The notes under the pieces: generated by a model
What the model saw: the letters and a program-made list of their open reading frames with translations, nothing else
Told to the model about the DNA's origin: nothing
Databases searched by the model: none
Program-made: the position numbers and the translations under genes
From: Desulfovibrio desulfuricans
Lineage (GTDB): Bacteria > Desulfobacterota > Desulfovibrionia > Desulfovibrionales > Desulfovibrionaceae
Reading direction: 5' to 3'
DNA length: 64,000 bases
NCBI RefSeq assembly: GCF_024460775.1
Contig: NZ_JANFYZ010000004.1
Location: forward strand, 248,001-312,000
Shown: positions 17,579-27,075 of the stretch, in pieces
How the letters are laid out: every line of letters starts with the position of its first letter
Numbering within the stretch: position 1 is the first letter of the stretch

Positions 17579-18262
17579 TTACGCCTTCTTGGCGCGCAGG
17601 CCCGCAAAGGCCAGAATCACGCCCAGGGCAATGCCCAACGCCGCCGCAAACACCACCTGAAAATGGGCGGGCAGCATAAAGGTGATGGTGTGCGCGGGAA
17701 TCCAGAAGAAAGGAATGGTCTTCTTGAGCACAAAGCTCCACATGGAATTCCAGTCGATGGTGCGGAACAGGGCCGCCACGTCAGGCTTGGTGCACAGGCT
17801 GTTGAGCGTGCCGCCGGTGGCCGCAATGTGCAGGTCGGTGAGCTTGTGGGTAATCATCAGCACCGGGGCGAAAAGCGTATTGATAAGCACGCTGATGGAA
17901 AAAGACATGAGCAGCTTGGCGCCAAAGGTCGTGGGTGCGCCCGAAAGCAGACCCATTTCGTTGAGCAGCTTGAACGTGCCCGCGCCGTACACGGTAAAGG
18001 CAATCTTGATGCCTATGCCCAGCAAACCCCAGATAATCGCCTTGGGCAAAACGCCAAATCCGGGCCTGTTGTACACGCCCGTGGTGATGCGCAGGGCAAT
18101 GCATTCGCCAAGGGTAGCCAGAATGGCAAACTTGAGAAAGCTCATGCCAAAAGGATACTGGGCAGTCAGGCTGATAAAGCCCTCAAGCGCCCCGGGCCCA
18201 AAAGCCAGCCAACCGAACGCCGCCAAACAAACGCCTAAAACCACAAAATCCTTTTGACGCAT
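17579..18262 (-). CDS. Mpv17/PMP22-like integral membrane protein
   Basis: A 227-residue membrane protein with about five hydrophobic segments. The C-terminal half (WSFVLKKTIPFFWIPAHT near 170-187, then TFMLPAHFQVVFAAALG) resembles bacterial proteins annotated as Mpv17/PMP22 family, a group better known from eukaryotic mitochondria and peroxisomes. No catalytic motif is visible and its transport role is unknown. The start MRQKDFVVLG follows a GGAGAGAGGG site. It is a single gene, convergent with glycerate kinase. The family call rests on remembered sequence pattern. Confidence 0.6.
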   Translation of the reverse strand: MRQKDFVVLGVCLAAFGWLAFGPGALEGFISLTAQYPFGMSFLKFAILATLGECIALRITTGVYNRPGFGVLPKAIIWGLLGIGIKIAFTVYGAGTFKLLNEMGLLSGAPTTFGAKLLMSFSISVLINTLFAPVLMITHKLTDLHIAATGGTLNSLCTKPDVAALFRTIDWNSMWSFVLKKTIPFFWIPAHTITFMLPAHFQVVFAAALGIALGVILAFAGLRAKKA

Positions 18263-18643
18263 ACCCTCTCTCCGTATTCTCGTTGACGCTCAGGGCTACT
18301 GACACTGTGAGAACTTTTGTTCCCTGCCAAGGGTGGAAGCCTTTTTGTGAAAGGAGTGTACACATAGGTACTCAACTGGAATAAAAAGGCTTTCTGACGC
18401 AAGCAGAGGGCAAAGGAGCCATAGCGTAAACAGGCCCAAATCGGTTGGTCCCGCGCCGCGCGTAACCGCAGACGGCGGGGAAGGATCAGCCATAGCCGCG
18501 CAAGGGCGCGGGCAATTCGCATCAGCCGAGCAGACGGAGGGGGGTACCGTCAAGACCGGCTGCCGCATACTAGTGGCATTTTTGCCCCGCGTAAACACCG
18601 GCCTTGCGCAAGCCTGCACAGCGGCCCCACTCCTGACCGTAAA
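18263..18643. other. Intergenic region, no gene seen
   Basis: A gap of 381 bases between hemW and the Mpv17-like gene, both on the minus strand. Short frames here lack ribosome sites and family resemblance. It presumably carries the promoter of the Mpv17-like gene; I found no clear hairpin or RNA gene. Confidence 0.4.
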
Positions 18644-19933
18644 TCAGGCGCTGGGCCAGCGTACCGGGCGGATTTCCGGGCTGTCTTCGTGCAGCGCGCT
18701 CGGCTCTGCTGTTCCTTCGGGAGATTCCACGGCCTGGGGCTTCAGCCCGCCAGAAAGCGCCGCCTGCTTGAGCACCTCGCGGGTGCGGGCAAACAGATTG
18801 CTGAGAATGGAGTTGGAAACCAGCATGCCGCTGCGGGTCAGCCGCAGATAGCCCTGCCGGATGCGGATAAGCCCGTTTTCGTGCAGGGCCTGCACCAGCC
18901 GCTGGTGATCGCGCACAAAGTCGCGCCCGGTCATCTCGCGGTATTCTTTTACGCGCAGGCCCCGCGCCGTGCGCAGGCGCAGCATCAAAAGCTCGAGCAC
19001 GCGCGTTTCAGGCGTGAGTTCTTCCACAGTCTGGGCCAGTTTGCCCTCGCGGGTGCGGGCGTTCCAGGCAGCCTGACTTGAAGGATTTGTCCAGCGGCGG
19101 TTGTTGATGGTGGACGTGGCCGAAGGGCCAAGACCAAGATAGTCTTCCCCCTCCCAGTAGCCCATGTTGTGGCGGCACTGAAAACCCATGCGGGCGAAAT
19201 TGGAAATTTCATAGTGCAGGTAGCCGTGCTGCTCAAGCATGGCTGCCCCTTCCATGAACATGATGTTCTGGTCGCGCTCCGGCGGCAGGGTCAGGCGGCC
19301 TTCTTCCACATCAAGCTCCAGCGGGGTTCCCGGCTCAAGCGTGAGGCCGTAGGCGGAAATATGGTCGGGAGTCATGCGGATAACATCCTTGAGCGTTTGC
19401 AGCCACTGGCGCACGCTCTGCCCCGGCAAACCCCACATGAGGTCAAGGTTGATATTGGCGCAGCCCGCCTCCCGCGCCAGAAAGGCCACGTGCAGACTGT
19501 CCTGCGCCTTGTGTGGACGGCCCAGCAGACGCAGCATGCCTTCGTCCATGCTCTGCACGCCGATGGAAAGGCGGTTGATGCCCGCATCCAGATACTGGGC
19601 CGCGCGGTGCCCGCCGCGCAGGGATTCCGGATTGGCCTCAAGCGTCACCTCAGCCTTGGGCACGAGCCTGAAATACTTGTTTATGCGCTCCATGGTCAGG
19701 CCGATGATGCGCGGCGAAAGCAGGCTGGGCGTCCCCCCGCCAAAAAAGACAGACTGCACCTCGCTGCCGCCAAGCTGGTCGCCCCAGTGGGCAAGCTCCA
19801 GGAACAGGGTATCCACGTAGTCGCGCACGGCAGGGGAGCTGGCCGCATCAACGCCGCGCCCCAGCGGGCTTGAATGAAATGCGCAGTAGCGGCAGCGCGT
19901 GGAGCAAAAGGGAACATGTATGTAAAGCAGCAT
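18644..19933 (-). CDS. hemW: HemW-like radical SAM heme chaperone
   Basis: A 429-residue radical SAM protein. The N-terminus reads IHVPFCSTRCRYCAFHS, giving the CxxxCxxC cluster motif at Cys10, Cys14 and Cys17. FFGGGTPSLLS, TLEANPESL and the RHNMGYWEGEDYLGLGPSA segment are typical of HemW, the heme chaperone often mislabelled as oxygen-independent coproporphyrinogen oxidase; a HemN C-terminal domain follows. I chose ATG 19933 with AGGA upstream; the longer open frame to 20182 adds a non-homologous extension. It is divergent from pepA. A HemN-like function cannot be fully excluded. Confidence 0.87.
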   Translation of the reverse strand: MLLYIHVPFCSTRCRYCAFHSSPLGRGVDAASSPAVRDYVDTLFLELAHWGDQLGGSEVQSVFFGGGTPSLLSPRIIGLTMERINKYFRLVPKAEVTLEANPESLRGGHRAAQYLDAGINRLSIGVQSMDEGMLRLLGRPHKAQDSLHVAFLAREAGCANINLDLMWGLPGQSVRQWLQTLKDVIRMTPDHISAYGLTLEPGTPLELDVEEGRLTLPPERDQNIMFMEGAAMLEQHGYLHYEISNFARMGFQCRHNMGYWEGEDYLGLGPSATSTINNRRWTNPSSQAAWNARTREGKLAQTVEELTPETRVLELLMLRLRTARGLRVKEYREMTGRDFVRDHQRLVQALHENGLIRIRQGYLRLTRSGMLVSNSILSNLFARTREVLKQAALSGGLKPQAVESPEGTAEPSALHEDSPEIRPVRWPSA

Positions 19934-20235
19934 AAGCGATCCTGTGAGTGACAAAAAAACGACGCTCCGCCTGCGCGTAACACCCTGCGGAACAAAGAAA
20001 AAACCAGCGTTGCAGCCCACTGGCAACAGATATGAACAAAGTCTGCAAGGAATATGCCCGCATCCGCCGCCGTGCCGGGAATTCCGCGCGCAGGCGGCTG
20101 CCCGCCCTTGGCAAAAACGCGGCGGCGAAGTATATTCACCAATTGGAACACGGCGCAAGCGCCCTGCGGCCTTCTGCCGCATCTTTCACCGCGCTGGCGG
20201 CCTGTACGCAACGCACTTTCAGGAGACGCAGCTCT
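19934..20235. other. Divergent promoter region hemW/pepA
   Basis: About 300 bases between divergent starts. No gene or clear repeat noted; in-frame extensions of both flanking genes run through it but lack family resemblance. Confidence 0.4.
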
Positions 20236-21738
20236 ATGGATATACGCTTTCAGAATCTCGGACCGGAACAATGGAAAGGGGACGTTCTGCTGGCCCCCGT
20301 CTGCCAGGACGAAGCCCTGCTTGAGCAGGTTCCTGAACTGGACAAGGTTGCTCCCTGGCTGGTCATAGCCCCTGCCCTGCGTGACTTCAAGGGCAAGACG
20401 GGCGAACTGGCCCTTCTGCACGGGCATCCCGACCTTTCCGTTCCCCGTGTGCTGGCCGTGGGCCTTGGCCCGAGGGAAAAGGTCTCCACCAGCGACATCC
20501 GCAAGGCCATTGCCGCCGCAGTGCAACTGTGCCGCAAGCAGGGCTACACGTCCATAGTGCTGCCCGAACCGGCTCTGGCAAAACTGCCCGGAGGCCGCGA
20601 ACGGCTGGTGGAAGAATGCGTATGCGCCGCCCAGCTTGCCCTGTACCGCTTTACGGCCCTCAAAAAGGCCGATGAGGACGAAACTGCCGATCCGCAGTGG
20701 CTGGCCGTGGCCTTTGACGGCCAGGAAGTGCCGGACGCCGCCCACGCCGCCGCCCGCAGGGGTGAAAACGCCGCCTGGGCCGTGAGCCTGGCCCGCGACC
20801 TTGCCACCACGCCGCCCAACCTGCTCTACCCCGAAATGCTGGCCCAGAAAGCGCAGGAACTGGCGCGCGAAAAAGGTTTTGCCTGCACCGTGCTGGACGA
20901 AACCGATCTGGAAAAGGAAGGCATGGGCTGCCTCATGGCCGTGGGCCAGGGTTCGGGCCGTCCGCCCCGCCTCATCGTGCTGGAGCACGCTCCTGCCGGG
21001 CATGAACAGGACAAGCCCCTCGTGCTTGTGGGCAAGGGCATCACTTTTGATACGGGTGGCATCAGCCTCAAGCCCGCCGCAAACATGCACCAGATGAAGG
21101 CCGACATGACCGGCGCCGCAACGGTGCTGGCCACGGTGGCGGCCCTTGCGCAGGAAGACGCGCCCCGCCGCGTGGTGGGCCTGCTGGCCTGCGCTGAAAA
21201 CATGCCCGGTGGCCGCGCCATGCGCCCCGGCGATGTGGTGCGCGCCGCCAATGGCGACACCGTTGAAATCCAGAATACCGATGCGGAAGGCCGCCTTGCC
21301 CTGTGCGATGCGCTGGCCTATGCCCAAAAAACATGGGTTCCGGCTGCTGTGGTTGATATTGCTACCCTCACCGGGGCCTGCGCCGTTGCGCTGGGAACCC
21401 AGCTTGCGGGCCTGTTCAGCGACGATGCCGACCTTGCCGAGCGTATCCGCGCGGCAGGCGGCGCTTGCGGCGAAGAATACTGGCCCCTGCCGCTGTGGAA
21501 GCCCTATGTTGAATCGCTCAAAAGCGAAGTGGCCGATATTTGCCACATGGGCCCGCGCGAAGGCGGGGCCATCAACGCCGCGCTCTTTTTGCAACACTTT
21601 ATTCAAGAGGGCGTGCGCTGGGCCCATCTGGACATTGCCGGGGTAGACTGGGCCGCCAAGGCCACACCCCTTGCTCCGGCAGGGCCCACGGCCTTTGGCG
21701 CGCGTACGCTGCTCGATCTCGCCAGGGGAGGCGTATAA
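20236..21738 (+). CDS. pepA: Leucyl aminopeptidase (M17)
   Basis: A 500-residue cytosolic M17 aminopeptidase that removes N-terminal residues from peptides using two metal ions. The catalytic half shows GKGITFDTGGISLKP, MKADMTGAA and the M17 signature NTDAEGRL. Start ATG 20236 follows AGGAG; the frame upstream to 20032 is non-homologous. The stop overlaps the start of the next gene by one base (TAATG), so pepA, cobA/hemD and purN are translationally linked even though their pathways differ. Confidence 0.93.
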   Translation: MDIRFQNLGPEQWKGDVLLAPVCQDEALLEQVPELDKVAPWLVIAPALRDFKGKTGELALLHGHPDLSVPRVLAVGLGPREKVSTSDIRKAIAAAVQLCRKQGYTSIVLPEPALAKLPGGRERLVEECVCAAQLALYRFTALKKADEDETADPQWLAVAFDGQEVPDAAHAAARRGENAAWAVSLARDLATTPPNLLYPEMLAQKAQELAREKGFACTVLDETDLEKEGMGCLMAVGQGSGRPPRLIVLEHAPAGHEQDKPLVLVGKGITFDTGGISLKPAANMHQMKADMTGAATVLATVAALAQEDAPRRVVGLLACAENMPGGRAMRPGDVVRAANGDTVEIQNTDAEGRLALCDALAYAQKTWVPAAVVDIATLTGACAVALGTQLAGLFSDDADLAERIRAAGGACGEEYWPLPLWKPYVESLKSEVADICHMGPREGGAINAALFLQHFIQEGVRWAHLDIAGVDWAAKATPLAPAGPTAFGARTLLDLARGGV

Positions 21739-23255
21739 TGAAGGTATTTCTCATCGGAGCCGGACCCGGCGATCCGGGCCTGCTGACCATCAAGGGGCGT
21801 GACGCCCTGGCCGCCGCCGATGTGGTGGTATACGACGCCCTGGCAAACGACAGCCTGCTCTCTTACGCCCGCCCCGATGCGGAAAAAATCTATGTGGGCA
21901 AGGTGGCGGGCAACCACGCCCTGCCGCAGGATCAGATCAACGCCCTTCTGGTGGACAAGGCCAAGGAAGGCAACGTTGTGGCCCGCCTGAAAGGCGGCGA
22001 CCCATATATCTTTGGGCGCGGCGGCGAAGAAGGCGAAGAGCTGGCGGCTGCAGGCATTCCCTTTGAAGAAGTGCCAGGCATCAGCAGCACCATAGCCGCC
22101 CCCGCCTATGCGGGCATTCCCGTGACTCACAGGGATTTTGCCTCTTCCGTGACCATTATCACCGGGCACGAAAATCCCGACAAGCCAGGCTCCGTGCACA
22201 ACTGGGAGGCCCTTGCCGCCAGCGCCTCCACTCTGGTTTTTGTGATGGGCATGAAAAACCTGCCCGACATCGCCCGCAACCTGCTTGAAGCCGGCATGGA
22301 CCCGCACACTCCGGCGGCGCTTATCTATCGCGGCACCACGCCCTACCAGCGCAGCCTTGTGGATACCCTGGCCCGTCTGCCTCAGGCTGCGGTAGAAGCC
22401 AAATTCACCAATCCTTCGGTCATTCTTGTGGGCAAGGTTGCCGGCCTGCGCGACACCCTTGGCTGGTTTGAGAAAAAGCCGCTGTTTGGCCGCAGCATTG
22501 TTGTGACCCGCGCGCGCGAGCAGGCCAGCGGCCTCGCCCAGAGCCTTACGGCGCTGGGGGCCGAGGTCATCCAGTGCCCCACCATTGAAATCAGCCCTCT
22601 GGCCGATTATGCGGAACTTGACGCGGCTCTGGGTAATCTTGCCAGCTACCGCTGGGTTATCTTTACCTCGGTCAACGGCGTAAAGCACTTCTGGCTGCGG
22701 CTGGCAAAGGCGGGCAAGGACAGCCGCGCGCTCGGCAACTGCAAGGTGGCCGCCATCGGCCCCGCCACAGCCGATGCCCTGACCGAGCGCGGCATCACCC
22801 CCGATTTCATTCCCGAGCGCTACATGGCCGAGGGTGTGCTTGAAGGGCTGCTGACCCTTGAAAACGGCAACGTGGCAGGCATGCGCTTTTTGCTGCCCCG
22901 CGCCGCCAAGGCCCGCGAAGTGCTGCCCGAAGAACTGCGCAAGGCAGGGGCCGTGGTGGACGTTATTTCCGCCTACGAAACCGTACCCGCCGCGCACAAA
23001 AGGGACGAAGTGCTCGAGCGCATCAACGCTGGCACCCTGAACTGCGTGACCTTCGGCTCCTCCTCCACGGTGGAGAACTTCCTCTCCCTTATCCCGGCTG
23101 CAATCCTCAAGATGCACCCGGAAGTGAAGCTGGCCGCCATCGGCCCGGTAACGGCAGAAACGCTGCAAAAAAACGGCCTTACCTGCAACATCATGCCCAT
23201 GGATTACACCATCCCGGCACTGGTGGACGCCCTGAAAACGTACTTTGCGAGATAA
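21738..23255 (+). CDS. cobA/hemD: Uroporphyrinogen-III C-methyltransferase / synthase fusion
   Basis: A 505-residue bifunctional enzyme. Residues 1-245 are the SUMT/CobA methyltransferase (VFLIGAGPGDPGLLTIKG, VVYDALA, RLKGGDPYIFGRGGEE, VPGISS), which makes precorrin-2. Residues about 250-505 are uroporphyrinogen-III synthase (HemD; VVTRAREQASGL, IFTSVNGVKHF, FGSSSTVENF). Together they convert hydroxymethylbilane to precorrin-2, the branch point for siroheme, cobalamin and the alternative siroheme-dependent heme route known in Desulfovibrio. Such fusions are known in sulfate reducers. It starts within the pepA stop codon. Confidence 0.95.
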   Translation: MKVFLIGAGPGDPGLLTIKGRDALAAADVVVYDALANDSLLSYARPDAEKIYVGKVAGNHALPQDQINALLVDKAKEGNVVARLKGGDPYIFGRGGEEGEELAAAGIPFEEVPGISSTIAAPAYAGIPVTHRDFASSVTIITGHENPDKPGSVHNWEALAASASTLVFVMGMKNLPDIARNLLEAGMDPHTPAALIYRGTTPYQRSLVDTLARLPQAAVEAKFTNPSVILVGKVAGLRDTLGWFEKKPLFGRSIVVTRAREQASGLAQSLTALGAEVIQCPTIEISPLADYAELDAALGNLASYRWVIFTSVNGVKHFWLRLAKAGKDSRALGNCKVAAIGPATADALTERGITPDFIPERYMAEGVLEGLLTLENGNVAGMRFLLPRAAKAREVLPEELRKAGAVVDVISAYETVPAAHKRDEVLERINAGTLNCVTFGSSSTVENFLSLIPAAILKMHPEVKLAAIGPVTAETLQKNGLTCNIMPMDYTIPALVDALKTYFAR

Positions 23256-23258
23256 GAC

Positions 23259-23933
23259 ATGCCCCTGAATATCGCCATACTGGCCTCCGGCAGCGGCACT
23301 AACGCTCAGGCCATGATCGACAAGGCCGCCCAGGGCGTGCTGGACGTGAACATTGCCCTGATCGTCTGCAACCGCCCCGGTGCGGGCGTTGTGAGCCGTG
23401 CGGAAAAGGCGGGCATTCCCTGCCTTGTACTGGATCACACAAGCTTTCCCGATCGCGCGAGCTTTGACGCCCGTATGGTTGAAGCCCTGCGCGAAGCCGG
23501 GACGGAGCTTGTGGTGCTGGCGGGCTATATGCGGCTGCTGACCCCGGTATTCCTTGAGGCATTTGCCGGAAGGGTCATCAACATCCACCCGGCGCTGCTG
23601 CCAAGCTTTCCCGGCGTGCACGGCGGTGCCGATGCCGTCAATTACGGCGTCAAGGTTTCCGGCTGCACCGTGCATTTTGTGGAAGAAAAGGTGGACAGCG
23701 GCCCGGTGCTGATTCAGGCCGTTGTGCCGGTCAACGCTGGCGAAAGCGAGGACGACCTCATGAGCCGCATCCATGTGATGGAGCACCGCATCTATCCTCA
23801 GGCAATCCAATGGCTGGCTCAGGGCCGTATAGATGTGCAGGGGCGGCAGGTGCACCTCAAGCCCGGCAACAGCCCCCGTGCGCCGCACGATGGCGACTGG
23901 CTCGTATGGCCGCCGCTGGAACAGGGGTTCTAG
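23259..23933 (+). CDS. purN: Phosphoribosylglycinamide formyltransferase
   Basis: A 224-residue PurN of purine synthesis, transferring formyl from 10-formyl-THF to GAR. ILASGSGTNAQAMID at the N-terminus, LAGYMRLLTPVFL, the catalytic NIHPALLPSFPGVHG and SGCTVHFVEEKVDSGPVLIQ are the standard motifs. It begins three bases after the cobA/hemD stop and ends the three-gene operon. Confidence 0.95.
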   Translation: MPLNIAILASGSGTNAQAMIDKAAQGVLDVNIALIVCNRPGAGVVSRAEKAGIPCLVLDHTSFPDRASFDARMVEALREAGTELVVLAGYMRLLTPVFLEAFAGRVINIHPALLPSFPGVHGGADAVNYGVKVSGCTVHFVEEKVDSGPVLIQAVVPVNAGESEDDLMSRIHVMEHRIYPQAIQWLAQGRIDVQGRQVHLKPGNSPRAPHDGDWLVWPPLEQGF

Positions 23934-23967
23934 CTGCTGCCAGCATAAGCTCTTGAACGACATGATG

Positions 23968-24001
23968 AGGAGGCTCTTTTATCAAAGAGTCTCCTTTTTT
24001 T
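23968..24001 (+). terminator. Intrinsic terminator after purN
   Basis: GGAGGCTCTTT pairs with AAAGAGTCTCC (one G-U) and is followed by a run of at least seven T residues. Confidence 0.92.
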
Positions 24002-24279
24002 GACTGTTCTCAAAACATGCGGCGCTGAAAGTTCCGCCGCGGCCCATCCTTGTACCCGCCGCCCCGACCGATTTCATTACTTACAAAAGTTTCAAAACTT
24101 ACAAATCAAGAATCCGCGTTGCTCTGGCGCGATTTGGTGTGTTATTTTTCACTATCAACAGAGCATACTTTTATTCTTTGCTCAATCAATCAGTTTTTTG
24201 CCGTCCTTTCCGGCACAAGTAATTTCTTGCACAACCGCTGGAAATGACGGCAAATCCACCTACTTTTGAGGAAACCCTT
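24002..24279. promoter_or_regulatory. AT-rich leader upstream of mfrABE
   Basis: This AT-rich 278-base stretch precedes the three-gene fumarate reductase operon and probably contains its promoter. I found no convincing specific operator or sigma-54 element. Confidence 0.4.
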
Positions 24280-26112
24280 ATGACGCAGCAGTTTACCCGC
24301 AGAAAATTTCTGCAATCGGCCTGCATCACCATCAGCGCGCTGACGGTGAACATGAGCGGCATTGAAAAAGCTCTTGCCGCAGCCGCTGGTGTCGGCCCCC
24401 TGGCCACCTGCGACATCCTGATCATCGGATCGGGTGGCGCTGGCCTGCGAGCCGCCGTGGCAGCCCTGCAAAAAAATCCCAAACTCAACGTGGTTGTGGT
24501 CAGCAAGTGCATGCCCTCGCGCAGCGCCACCTGTATGGCCGAAGGCGGCATCAACGGCGTCACCGATTTCAGCAAGGGTGACTCCTACGAGCTGCACTGC
24601 TTTGATACCGTGAAGGGCGGCGACTATCTGGTTGACCAGGAATCCACGCTCAAATTCTGCGAGCAGGCAGGCCCCGCCATCCTTGAACTGGATTATCTGG
24701 GCATGCCCTTCTCGCGCACGGCTGAAGGCAAGGTCAAGGCCCGTCCCTTTGGCGGCGCGTCCAAGGTGCGTTGCAACTACTCCGCCGACAAGACCGGCCA
24801 CATCGTTGCCCACACCTGCCTGGACGATGCCCTGAGCCACGGCGTCAAATTCCTCATGGATCACGAGCTGCTTGACGTGGCCGTGGATAATGGCCGCTGC
24901 GAAGGCGCCGTGCTGCGCAACATCCGCACCGGCGAAATCGCCCCTGTGCGCGCCAAGGCCGTGGTGCTTGCCACCGGCGGCTATACCCGCATTTTCTGGA
25001 ACCGCACCTCCACACCCTACATTGCCACAGGAGACGGCGTAGCCGCTGCCCTGCGCGCAGGCATTCCCTTTAAGGATGCCGAAATGGTGCAGTTCCACCC
25101 CACGGGCGTGGTGCACGGCGGCGTGCTGATCACCGAAGCGGCTCGCGGCGAAGGCGGCTACCTGCTCAACAACAAGGGGGAGCGCTTCATGAAGGACTAC
25201 GCCCCCGCCAAGATGGAACTTGGACCCCGTGACATCGTGGCCCGCGCCATCGAGACGGAAATCCGCGAGGGTCGTGGCTACGGACAGGGGCTGGAAGCCT
25301 ATGTGCTGCTTGACCTGAGGCACCTCGGCAAGGAAAAGATCGTCCACGATCTGCCGCAGATTCGCCACGTGGGCAAGCTTTTTGAAAATATCGACCTTGT
25401 GGACAAGCCCATGGTCATCCGCCCCACGGCCCACTACTCTATGGGCGGCATTGACGTGAATACCTTTGACGACATGGCCACGGTTGTGCCCGGTCTGTTT
25501 GCCGCTGGTGAAGCTTCGTGCGTGTCCATCCACGGCGCAAACCGCCTTGGCGGCAACTCGCTGGCCGATGCGGTGGTGACGGGCAAAATCGCCGGTAACG
25601 GCGCGGCGGCCTTTGCCAGCCATGCCGATTTTGGCGCGGGCAAGCGCCTCACCGATCTGACCGCCCGCTGGCAGGATCGCTTCCGCAACACCACCAACGG
25701 GGGCGATGCCAAGCAGATGTACGCCATCCGCGAAGAAATGGGCGCACAACTCTGGGACAACATGGGTATTTTCCGCACCCAGTCCAAGCTCGACACCCTG
25801 AGCAGCACCCTGGCCGACCTGCGTTCGCGCTACGACGCCCTGCGCGTCCCCAACGCCAACCCCGTCTACAATACGGTGTTCACCGAATATGTGGAGCTGG
25901 GCAACATGCTGCAACTGGCCCAGGCCGCCTGCCTTGCCGCCTCAGAGCGCAAGGAATCGCGCGGCGCGCACACCCGCGAGGACTTCCCCAAGCGTGACGA
26001 TGCCAACTTCCTCAAGCACAGCATGGTCACCATGGACGACAGCGGCAAAATGCGCATGGGCTGGAAAGAAGTGGAAATCACCAAATTCAAGCCTGAGGAG
26101 CGGAAGTACTAA
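24280..26112 (+). CDS. mfrA: Periplasmic fumarate reductase flavoprotein (MfrA-type), Tat signal
   Basis: A 610-residue flavoprotein of the SdhA/FrdA superfamily. It starts with a twin-arginine signal (TRRKFLQS, hydrophobic run, cleavage probably after KALA near residue 30), which separates MfrA-type methylmenaquinol:fumarate reductase from cytoplasmic FrdA. The FAD-binding IIGSGGAGLRAA, substrate-binding FHPTGV and EAARGEGGYLLNN, catalytic KMELGPRDIVARAI and HYSMGGI are all present. In FrdA the FAD is attached to His in RSHT; here the matching text is SRSATCMAEGG, so the His is Ala and FAD is likely non-covalent. The start at 24280 has GAGG eight bases upstream. It is followed by mfrB and mfrE in the order known from Wolinella. 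Succinate oxidation is possible but less likely. Confidence 0.85.
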   Translation: MTQQFTRRKFLQSACITISALTVNMSGIEKALAAAAGVGPLATCDILIIGSGGAGLRAAVAALQKNPKLNVVVVSKCMPSRSATCMAEGGINGVTDFSKGDSYELHCFDTVKGGDYLVDQESTLKFCEQAGPAILELDYLGMPFSRTAEGKVKARPFGGASKVRCNYSADKTGHIVAHTCLDDALSHGVKFLMDHELLDVAVDNGRCEGAVLRNIRTGEIAPVRAKAVVLATGGYTRIFWNRTSTPYIATGDGVAAALRAGIPFKDAEMVQFHPTGVVHGGVLITEAARGEGGYLLNNKGERFMKDYAPAKMELGPRDIVARAIETEIREGRGYGQGLEAYVLLDLRHLGKEKIVHDLPQIRHVGKLFENIDLVDKPMVIRPTAHYSMGGIDVNTFDDMATVVPGLFAAGEASCVSIHGANRLGGNSLADAVVTGKIAGNGAAAFASHADFGAGKRLTDLTARWQDRFRNTTNGGDAKQMYAIREEMGAQLWDNMGIFRTQSKLDTLSSTLADLRSRYDALRVPNANPVYNTVFTEYVELGNMLQLAQAACLAASERKESRGAHTREDFPKRDDANFLKHSMVTMDDSGKMRMGWKEVEITKFKPEERKY

Positions 26113-27071
26113 TGCCCACCATCATCATTGACCGCTTTGACGGCAAAAACAGTTTTGAGCAGAGCTACAAACTTGATCCGGCGGACGTGGCGGGCAAGAC
26201 CGTGCTCAACACCCTGCTGTTCATCAAGCAGACCCAGGATCCCACGCTGAACTTCACGGCCTCCTGCCGCTGCGCCATCTGCGGCGCGTGCGCCGTGCGC
26301 GTCAACGGGCATGCGGTTCTGGCCTGCGACACCAAGATGGACGACCTCGCCAAAACCTATGGTTCAGACACCTTCCACATCTCGCCCCTGGCGAACTTCA
26401 AGGTTATTTCCGACCTGGTTGTGGACTGGGAACCCGCCATGGAAAACCTGCGCAAAGTGCATCCGGGCATGGTGGCAAAATCCGAATTCTCCATGAAGGA
26501 AGGCTGCCGCCAGAACCAGAAGGAATTCGACCGCATCATCAAGCAGTGGGACTGCATCCTCTGCGGCGCGTGCGCCTCTGAGTGCAACAAGCTCAGCGCC
26601 GACCGCAGCGACTACATGGAACCCTTTGTCTTCACCCACGCATGGCGCGTGGCCAACGATTCGCGCTCCAAGGATCCCCTGCTGCACGGCAAGCCTGCAG
26701 TGGCGGGCGGCCTGTGGAACTGCGTGCATTGTCAGGAATGCGCCAGCCGCTGCCCCAAGGGCATCAGCGCCGCCGACGACATCGCCGGCCTGCGGGCCAT
26801 GGTCATGGCCAAGGGCATGACCGACGGCGTTGGCCCGGCCCACGCCAAGTCGTTCTACACCGATCTGGTGGAAAATTCCGGCCGCCTCAACGAAGTGCGC
26901 CTTGCCCTGCGCACCGAAGGCATCAGCACCATTGCCCGCGCGGGCATGGCTGTGACCCTGCTGCGCCAGGGCAAGATGAACCCGCTTGAGGCCTTTGGCG
27001 GCGAAACCATTGAAGGGCATGATGCCCTGGTGAAGATGATTCAGGCGGCCCATGCCGCAGAAAAGGAGTAG
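26112..27071 (+). CDS. mfrB: Fumarate reductase iron-sulfur subunit (MfrB-type)
   Basis: A 319-residue FrdB/SdhB-like electron-transfer subunit. The N-terminal plant-type ferredoxin domain carries CRCAICGACAVRVNG with a later Cys for the [2Fe-2S] centre, and the C-terminal domain has CILCGACASECNKL and CVHCQECASRCPKG for two further clusters. Its ATG overlaps the mfrA stop (TAATG). It has no signal peptide, so it would be carried across the membrane by the Tat signal of MfrA, as proposed for this enzyme class. It passes electrons from MfrE to the flavin. Confidence 0.88.
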   Translation: MPTIIIDRFDGKNSFEQSYKLDPADVAGKTVLNTLLFIKQTQDPTLNFTASCRCAICGACAVRVNGHAVLACDTKMDDLAKTYGSDTFHISPLANFKVISDLVVDWEPAMENLRKVHPGMVAKSEFSMKEGCRQNQKEFDRIIKQWDCILCGACASECNKLSADRSDYMEPFVFTHAWRVANDSRSKDPLLHGKPAVAGGLWNCVHCQECASRCPKGISAADDIAGLRAMVMAKGMTDGVGPAHAKSFYTDLVENSGRLNEVRLALRTEGISTIARAGMAVTLLRQGKMNPLEAFGGETIEGHDALVKMIQAAHAAEKE

Positions 27072-27075
27072 CCGT

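Noticed and set aside
20032..20235. N-terminal extension of pepA
   Set aside because: In-frame but unlike M17 enzymes; the ribosome site at 20221 fixes the start at 20236.
21603..23963. 786-codon minus-strand frame
   Set aside because: Antisense shadow of cobA/hemD and purN.
24200..24245. Possible sigma-54 element near the mfr operon (GGCAC ... TTGCA)
   Set aside because: The spacing between the two half-elements is too long for a -24/-12 promoter.
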